A stretch of 38,641 nt of DNA from Crocosphaera sp. GTDB lineage: Bacteria > Cyanobacteriota > Cyanobacteriia > Cyanobacteriales > Microcystaceae. Location: positions 1 to 38,641 of the forward strand of contig JASJDN010000037.1 of assembly GCA_030065205.1 (NCBI GenBank), written 5' to 3'. The notes under the pieces are model-generated. The model saw only the letters and a list, made by a program, of their open reading frames with translations. It searched no databases and was not told the DNA's origin. Shown here piece after piece: positions 33,934 through 38,641 of the stretch. Position 1 is the stretch's first letter. The number at the start of each line of letters is the position of its first letter. A program made the position numbers and the translations under genes.

Positions 33934-34155
33934 ATGATTAATCTTGAACAATTAAAACACGATATTAATGAATTACCAGAAGAGGCACAAGAATTACTGA
34001 TAGATTTTGTTGAATTATTAAAAAAAAGATATGCTTCATCAAATCAACAAGAAACACCAGAAAACAAGATAAATGACCTAAATTGTAGCTGTCTAACCCA
34101 CCTTACAATAAGATGGCACAGGGTTTTAATACTATCAAACCCATATAAATATTAA
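33934..34155 (+). pseudogene. DUF2281-like antitoxin fragment ended by a repeat
   Basis: The first 45 or so codons encode MINLEQLKHDINELPEEAQE followed by LLIDFVELLKKRYASS, the helical N-terminal part of a DUF2281-type antitoxin. From about 34083 the DNA matches the right end of the GGTGGGTTA repeat (GTCTAACCCACCTTAC), and the protein continues as an unrelated 25-residue tail to a stop at 34155. The usual C-terminal toxin-binding part is gone, and no toxin gene follows; tRNA-His is next. This suggests insertion of, or recombination at, a repeat that cut the gene. A chance short protein is still possible. Confidence 0.55.
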
Positions 34156-34159
34156 TAAG

Positions 34160-34233
34160 GGCGAACGATGGGACTTGAACCCACGAATGCCGGGACCACA
34201 ACCCGGTGCCTTAACCACTTGGCTACGCTCGCC
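34160..34233 (-). tRNA. trnH: tRNA-His (GTG anticodon)
   Basis: Read on the minus strand the cloverleaf is complete. The encoded extra 5' G(-1) faces the discriminator C, as is special to tRNA-His. The acceptor GCGAGCG pairs with CGTTCGC. The D-arm is GCC...GGC with AAGTGGTTAA. The anticodon loop is TTGTGGT, closed by CCGGG and CCCGG. The T-arm has the GTTCAAGTC loop. CCA is not encoded in full. Confidence 0.96.
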
Positions 34234-34285
34234 ATACATACATCTTTGTTATTATAGCATGGTTTTCTACTTCTGCACAAAAAAA

Positions 34286-34314
34286 TGTAGAGACGTTTAT
34301 AAAACGTCTCTACA
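34286..34314 (-). terminator. perfect hairpin with T-run after peroxiredoxin
   Basis: TGTAGAGACGTTT (34286-34298) and AAACGTCTCTACA (34302-34314) are perfect 13-bp arms with a 3-nt loop. On the minus strand the stem is followed by TTTTTTT, so it should end the peroxiredoxin transcript. The GTAGAGACGT core is also a common dispersed cyanobacterial repeat. Confidence 0.75.
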
Positions 34315-34338
34315 CAATAGTTTAGTTAAGGTTAGGGA

Positions 34339-34911
34339 TTAACCAACAAACGCTTTAACGGGTTCAGAAACACCGGCAGATTCGGTTCCTTTGAGGTAAG
34401 CTAACATGGTATCAGCGTCAGATACTTCAAAGGGGTCATCGGGACAGTTATCGCTATATCCAGCTTCTATAAACGCTTTTTCGATCTTACAGTCGTTAAC
34501 TAGCATTGAATAACGCCAAGAACGCATTCCAAAACCGAGGTTAGATTTATCAACTAACATTCCCATTTTACGGGTAAATTCGCCGTTTCCGTCGGGTAAT
34601 AAGAAGACGTTTTTCGCTTCTTGCTGTCTTCCCCATTGGAACATCACAAAAGCGTCGTTAACAGATAGACAAATGATTTGGTCAACCCCTAACGCTTTGA
34701 ACTCATCATATAATTCTTCGTAGCGAGGTAAGTGGTTAGAGGAACAAGTGGGAGTAAATGCACCAGGTAAAGAGAAAACAATTACTTTTTTACCTTTGAA
34801 AATCTCTTCGCTGGTTAAATCTTGCCAACGATAAGGGTTGGGTCCAGGAACGGACTCATCACGAACACGGGTTTTAAATACAACACTGGGTACAGTTTCG
34901 ATAACGCCCAT
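34339..34911 (-). CDS. type II peroxiredoxin (Prx5-like)
   Basis: This thiol peroxidase reduces H2O2 and organic peroxides with electrons from glutathione or glutaredoxin/thioredoxin. The peroxidatic Cys56 is in [14 protein letters not shown], the family signature, and the 190 residues fit the type II group. The C-terminal part extends beyond the core ([16 protein letters not shown]), as in cyanobacterial PrxII. AGGTG precedes the ATG. It is transcribed away from the perR-like gene, a pairing known from Synechocystis (sll1621/slr1738), where PerR represses the peroxidase until peroxide is present. A strong terminator follows. Assignment is firm. Confidence 0.95.
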   Translation of the reverse strand: MGVIETVPSVVFKTRVRDESVPGPNPYRWQDLTSEEIFKGKKVIVFSLPGAFTPTCSSNHLPRYEELYDEFKALGVDQIICLSVNDAFVMFQWGRQQEAKNVFLLPDGNGEFTRKMGMLVDKSNLGFGMRSWRYSMLVNDCKIEKAFIEAGYSDNCPDDPFEVSDADTMLAYLKGTESAGVSEPVKAFVG

Positions 34912-34952
34912 AATTCACCTCTTGACAATCAGTTTTGTATCAGCTTTTGCTG

Positions 34953-35032
34953 TCTTATCTCAGAATAATTCTTATCTAAGAAAAAGTCAATAGTAATAAT
35001 TGCTTAACTATTTGAGCAATTCTAAGATAAGA
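34953..35032. promoter_or_regulatory. three copies of a 13-bp motif, probable PerR operators
   Basis: TCTTATCTnAGAA occurs at 34953-34965 and 34970-34982 and, inverted, at 35020-35032. The middle copy is a near-palindrome (TTCTTA, TC, TAAGAA). They lie between the divergent prx and perR genes, and their AT-rich symmetry fits Fur/PerR-type boxes. Binding by the adjacent regulator is inferred. Confidence 0.6.
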
Positions 35033-35093
35033 CCTAATCCAAGAATCCTTAAATTATAATATAAAAAGGCATCAGTAAGAGAAAGTTAAGAGA

Positions 35094-35507
35094 ATGAAAC
35101 AAGAAGCAAATACCATCGTAAACACCCTAAAAGAGAAGAAATTGCGGGTAACACCGCAGCGTTTTGCGGTTTACGCCAATTTACTCAGTAGGACGGATCA
35201 TCCGACTGCTGAGCAAATTTTAAGCGATCTCAATAAAAATGCACCTACCTCTTCTCAAGCAACAGTGTATAGTGCCTTACAAGCGTTACGCCAAGTAGGG
35301 TTAGTTAGAGAGGTATTGCTAGAGCCAGGGGTTTGTCGCTATGATGCGAATGTAGAATCCCATCACCACTTTCGCTGTCGTTGCTGTGGTGTGATTGAGG
35401 ATATTCCTTGGGAAACCTTCAAATCAGTTAAATTACAGGGATTACGGCCTGGTATTACTCCAGAACGTTATGAAGTGATCGTTGAAGGTATTTGCGATCG
35501 CTGTTAA
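35094..35507 (+). CDS. perR: PerR-type Fur-family peroxide regulator
   Basis: This 137-residue metal-dependent repressor is of the Fur family. The N-terminal winged helix contains RVTPQRFAVYANLLS and SSQATVYSALQALRQVGL. The His-rich ESHHHFRCRCCG carries the metal-sensing histidines and the first CxxC (Cys95/98). The second CxxC is at the end (Cys134/137) and would complete the structural zinc site. Position next to prxII, divergently, matches the cyanobacterial PerR pair and distinguishes it from Fur and Zur. It probably represses its own gene and prx through the 13-bp motifs between them. Assignment is firm for the family and good for PerR. Confidence 0.9.
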   Translation: MKQEANTIVNTLKEKKLRVTPQRFAVYANLLSRTDHPTAEQILSDLNKNAPTSSQATVYSALQALRQVGLVREVLLEPGVCRYDANVESHHHFRCRCCGVIEDIPWETFKSVKLQGLRPGITPERYEVIVEGICDRC

Positions 35508-35891
35508 TCGTTCAATTATCTGCGGAAACATAGTCTTTCAGGAAATTATTCAGTTGTTCAATAAATAATCTCTTGTTTTTTACATTTTTATCATAGTTTC
35601 ATAAAAGTGACAAGAAAATAAAACTGGTGAATTTTATGACATTTATTAGCTAAATAACTCACAGTAATTATTGTGCAATAACATCTACTTATTAAGTGGA
35701 ATTGCTTAAACATTATAAGCTAAAAGTTTAAAAACCACTTACGAGTTTTTGCGGATTTTTATATAAAGATTTATTGAAGATAAAAACACCCTATCAGAGA
35801 AATTACTGACAGGGTGATTAATGAGTGGAAAGGTTGAGGGAGTCTCAAACCTGATTCCTATTGTCCATAGAGTAGATTAACTTACAACCGC
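35508..35891. other. intergenic region between perR and modular protein
   Basis: This is AT-rich noncoding DNA between two convergent genes. Apart from the terminator at 35787-35816 I see no gene, repeat copy or RNA fold of note. Confidence 0.55.
35787..35816 (-). terminator. terminator of the large modular protein gene
   Basis: CACCCTATCA (35787-35796) pairs with TGACAGGGTG (35807-35816) with one mismatch. On the minus strand it is followed by TTTTTATC, about 75 bp past the stop at 35892. This is a good rho-independent terminator. Confidence 0.75.
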
Positions 35892-38641
35892 CTAAACAAC
35901 GGTGTTTACAGGGTCAATCATGGGGTTATCGTATCCACCTTTGTCTCCGAAGTATTCGGATAAGGTTGCATTACCAACCACATCACCAATTTGAATGGGT
36001 TGAGAACAAGAGGTGTGGTAGTTGATAGATTGCAGTAACCCACCACTTGCATCATCAAAGAAGTGGATGAAAGTATTAGAACCAAAGCTATCGGTTGCGT
36101 TAGTCGCCTGGAAGGATTCGTCAAAGGCCACATCGCCACGGAAGAACTGTTTACCAGTACCGGTTAAGGCATCTGCAGCATTATCTTCATCAGTGACAAT
36201 CACAAAGGAAACACCATCATCATCTACACCATTTTGGGTTAAAATACCTGCCTTACTAGCATCTTGTCCAGTTAAGACATCAGTACCAGGGTCGTAGGTG
36301 AAGGTGATGGCTTCAGGTTTACCGAGGGTTTCACAGATATCACCTTGAGGGGGAGGAGTAATAATTCCTTCGTAGTTAGCCGTATCCATGTCCATCAGTT
36401 CCGTTGCGCTGATGTTAGCGGTAACGGTTGCCTTGTTGGTTTGGACCCCTTCTTGAGCGATTTCAGACGCGGTGTAAATCCATTGTTCACCGGCATCGAG
36501 GATATTGTCTCCGTTACCGTTTTCAACCAATTCTAAGTCAGCAATCTTGTCATCACTCACTTGAACATCGGTTAAACCAACATTACCGGTGTTGCTGACA
36601 ACATACTTGAATTGAACTTCAGTACCAATAATAGTTTGAGGTCCGGTGGGGTCATCAGCATCCACAAATTCGGGTTCAGGGATAGTGACTAAGTTACTGT
36701 CTCCAGCGACTGCATCGCCATCATAACCGTATAAGGTAGCGTTCCCAATAACATCCCCTAACTGAATCGGTTGAGAACAAGAAGTATGATACTCAATGGT
36801 TTGCAGTAAACCGCCATTGGCATTATCAAAGAAGTGGATGTAAGTGGTAGAACCAAAGCTATCGGTAGCTTCATTGGCTTCAAATAATTCACCAAAGGCC
36901 ACATCTCCACGGAAGAACTGTTTACCATCGCCGTTTAGGGCTTTAGCTGCTTCATTTTCATCGGTAACAATAACGAAGGATGTACCATCGTCATCCATCA
37001 TGCCATTAAAGTGAATTTCCGCCTTATCAGCATCTTGGTTTGTATTAACCGTACTACCAGGAATGTATTGGAAGATTAGGGCTTCAGGTTTTCCTAATCC
37101 AAGGGCATCATCACAAAGGTCTTGACCCAGTAAACCGCCATTAATGGGTTCAACGGCCACCAATTTCTCGATATCCAGAGGATTGATGATGTAGTTAGCA
37201 GGGTCATCGGCCATCACCATTGTGCCAGCGTCATCGGTTGCCTTAACTTTGATGGTATTGGTATTGACACCGGTGCGAGTAGCGACTTCTTTCGCTTGGA
37301 AGTACCAAGTTTCACCAGGGTTGAAGACATCATCGCCATTCCCTTCTTCTCCCACAAAGATAGGTGTGAAGTCATCGGTTGGGTCATCAGGGGTTGCGTT
37401 ATCATCAACCAGGTCATTGATGGTGAGGTCAACATTACCGGTGTTGGTTACTTCATAGGTGAAGGTTACGATATCCCCAACATTAGCCACCGGTCCAGGA
37501 GCGGTATCACCCGTTTCACCGATGTTATTGACATCGAAGGGGGTATCAACTTGAGGTAACTCAACACCAGGAGAAGTGGTGGGAGGTTCTACGGGTTCAG
37601 GTGGTGTGGGTAAAGAAATCAGATTACCATCAACTCCGTCATAACCCACTAAGGTTGCACTGTAAATGCCGTCACCTAAGAGGATGGGAGCAGAACAAGA
37701 GGTGTGATAGCGTGCTGACTGTAATAAAGGTCCACCCTGCTCATCGAAGAAGTAGAAGAAGGTGTTAGAACTAAAGCTACTGCCTGCGTTGGCAATACTA
37801 GCGGTAAACTGGTCACCTACTGCAACATTGCCGGAGAAGAAAATATCACCTTCTCCATTGCGAACCTTATTGATATCGCTCTCATTGGTGATAACGATGT
37901 AGCTTAAACCGTCATCATCAAGGCCATTGTTAATGAGTCCTTCCCCTTTACTGGAATCTTGTTGAGTATCAAAGATTAGACTGGGGGCGTATTCAAATAC
38001 CATCGCTTCGGGTTTGCCTTCGGTTTGGCAGACAGCTTGACCTTCAAATCCGATGTCACCCGTCGGTGCATCAACGCCGGTGTAGTTAGCCACATCGGTT
38101 GCGATGGTGGTTTGACCAGTTGCGGTTAGTCCGGTTACAGTTCCGATATTGGTGATTAAACCTTCTCCTGCGGTTTCAGTGGCAGAGTAAATCCAGGTTT
38201 CATCCGTATCTAAGTTACCGTCGCCATCGGTGTCCCCTTCAACAAAGGTAAGGTCAGCGATACGATTATCGGTTAAGACTACATTAGTGATTTCAGCAGT
38301 ACCAGTGTTACTAACTTCGTAACGGAAGGCCACCTCTGTTCCTACCAGGGTTTCGGGTCCAGGGGCTTCATTAGCATCCACAAATTCGGGTTCAGGAATG
38401 GTGACTAAGGGAGCATTTTCCCCGTCGTAACCAAAGAGAGTGGCATTACCGATAACATCTGCTAACTGAATCGGTTGAGAACAGGAAGTGTGATACTCAA
38501 TGGTTTGTAGTAAACCGCCATTAGCATCATCAAAGAAGTGGATGTAAGTGGTAGAACCAAAGCTATCAGTCGCTTCATTGGCTTCAAATAATTCACCGAA
38601 GTCCACATTGCCACGGAAGAACTGTTTACCATCGCCGTTTA
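35892..38641 (-). CDS. large modular secreted protein, 5' end missing
   Basis: The frame is open to the right edge of the window, so the N-terminus is missing; the GTG at 38606 is internal. About 915 residues show alternating modules. Type A (near 38641-38380, 38030-37604, 37115-36665 and 36338-35937) contains GKPEA, DDDGxSFVIVT, FFRGDVAF, FGSTTYIHFFD and YHTSCSxPI, with a conserved cysteine pair. Type B (near 38354-38078, 37514-37185 and 36644-36366) is an Ig-like DUF11/DUF7507-type repeat with VSNTG and GETW blocks and aspartate-rich calcium-like loops (DTDGDGNLD). The C-terminus GYDNPMIDPVNTVV has no membrane helix or sorting signal. It is probably an extracellular adhesive or matrix protein. 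The first and third type-A modules are nearly identical in DNA. The function is unknown. Confidence 0.8.
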   Translation of the reverse strand, partial: NGDGKQFFRGNVDFGELFEANEATDSFGSTTYIHFFDDANGGLLQTIEYHTSCSQPIQLADVIGNATLFGYDGENAPLVTIPEPEFVDANEAPGPETLVGTEVAFRYEVSNTGTAEITNVVLTDNRIADLTFVEGDTDGDGNLDTDETWIYSATETAGEGLITNIGTVTGLTATGQTTIATDVANYTGVDAPTGDIGFEGQAVCQTEGKPEAMVFEYAPSLIFDTQQDSSKGEGLINNGLDDDGLSYIVITNESDINKVRNGEGDIFFSGNVAVGDQFTASIANAGSSFSSNTFFYFFDEQGGPLLQSARYHTSCSAPILLGDGIYSATLVGYDGVDGNLISLPTPPEPVEPPTTSPGVELPQVDTPFDVNNIGETGDTAPGPVANVGDIVTFTYEVTNTGNVDLTINDLVDDNATPDDPTDDFTPIFVGEEGNGDDVFNPGETWYFQAKEVATRTGVNTNTIKVKATDDAGTMVMADDPANYIINPLDIEKLVAVEPINGGLLGQDLCDDALGLGKPEALIFQYIPGSTVNTNQDADKAEIHFNGMMDDDGTSFVIVTDENEAAKALNGDGKQFFRGDVAFGELFEANEATDSFGSTTYIHFFDNANGGLLQTIEYHTSCSQPIQLGDVIGNATLYGYDGDAVAGDSNLVTIPEPEFVDADDPTGPQTIIGTEVQFKYVVSNTGNVGLTDVQVSDDKIADLELVENGNGDNILDAGEQWIYTASEIAQEGVQTNKATVTANISATELMDMDTANYEGIITPPPQGDICETLGKPEAITFTYDPGTDVLTGQDASKAGILTQNGVDDDGVSFVIVTDEDNAADALTGTGKQFFRGDVAFDESFQATNATDSFGSNTFIHFFDDASGGLLQSINYHTSCSQPIQIGDVVGNATLSEYFGDKGGYDNPMIDPVNTVV

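Overview
The window reads as chromosomal DNA from a low-GC cyanobacterium. The evidence is eight copies of the HIP1 octamer GCGATCGC (starting at 9962, 21389, 22048, 25288, 26839, 30247, 31578 and 35494), a cyanobacterial-type IspH, a c6-like cytochrome, a PEP-CTERM protein, a divergent perR/type II peroxiredoxin pair, and several families of short hairpin repeats and heptamer repeats between genes. A unicellular Crocosphaera/Cyanothece-like organism is my best guess; it comes from general resemblance, not from a search.

Layout. 1-3207: a hairpin repeat, then a two-gene McrB-like/LlaJI-like restriction system. 3208-4263: about 1 kb without a recognisable gene, holding repeats and a possible small RNA. 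4264-9098: minus-strand Uma2 nuclease and ispH, a plus-strand c6-like cytochrome, then a minus-strand prolyl oligopeptidase and small membrane protein. 9334-11583: a NACHT NTPase of the anti-phage type, split by one in-frame stop codon. 11773-13213: two small membrane proteins and a MazF-like toxin-antitoxin pair. 13354-17256: a PEP-CTERM beta-propeller protein and a zinc-ribbon PP2C phosphatase.

17470-21122 is the most interesting stretch. It is a minus-strand cluster of a KamA-like radical SAM enzyme, a GlpM-like membrane protein, an Fe(II)/2-oxoglutarate (PhyH-like) enzyme and a LysE-type exporter. A textbook promoter (TTGACA, 16 bp, TATAAT) lies in front of it. The KamA-like protein lacks the two aspartates that recognise lysine in lysine 2,3-aminomutase. 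The Fe/2OG enzyme has His-Ile-Gly where a hydroxylase has His-x-Asp, the change seen in radical halogenases. I infer a possible pathway that rearranges an amino acid, halogenates or oxidises it, and exports it. This is a hypothesis.

21546-25713 holds envelope-polysaccharide genes: a glycosyltransferase, a long-type RmlA, a sulfotransferase and RmlD. Upstream of rmlD on the minus strand, closely packed, are an Sfp-type phosphopantetheinyl transferase, a sensor histidine kinase and two paralogous potassium-channel-like proteins. 29179-32496 is an RND efflux pump without its usual partners. 32500-34160 holds small membrane or coiled-coil proteins, gene remnants and repeats. It is followed by tRNA-His, the prx/perR divergon, and the 3' part of a large modular secreted protein that runs off the right end of the window.
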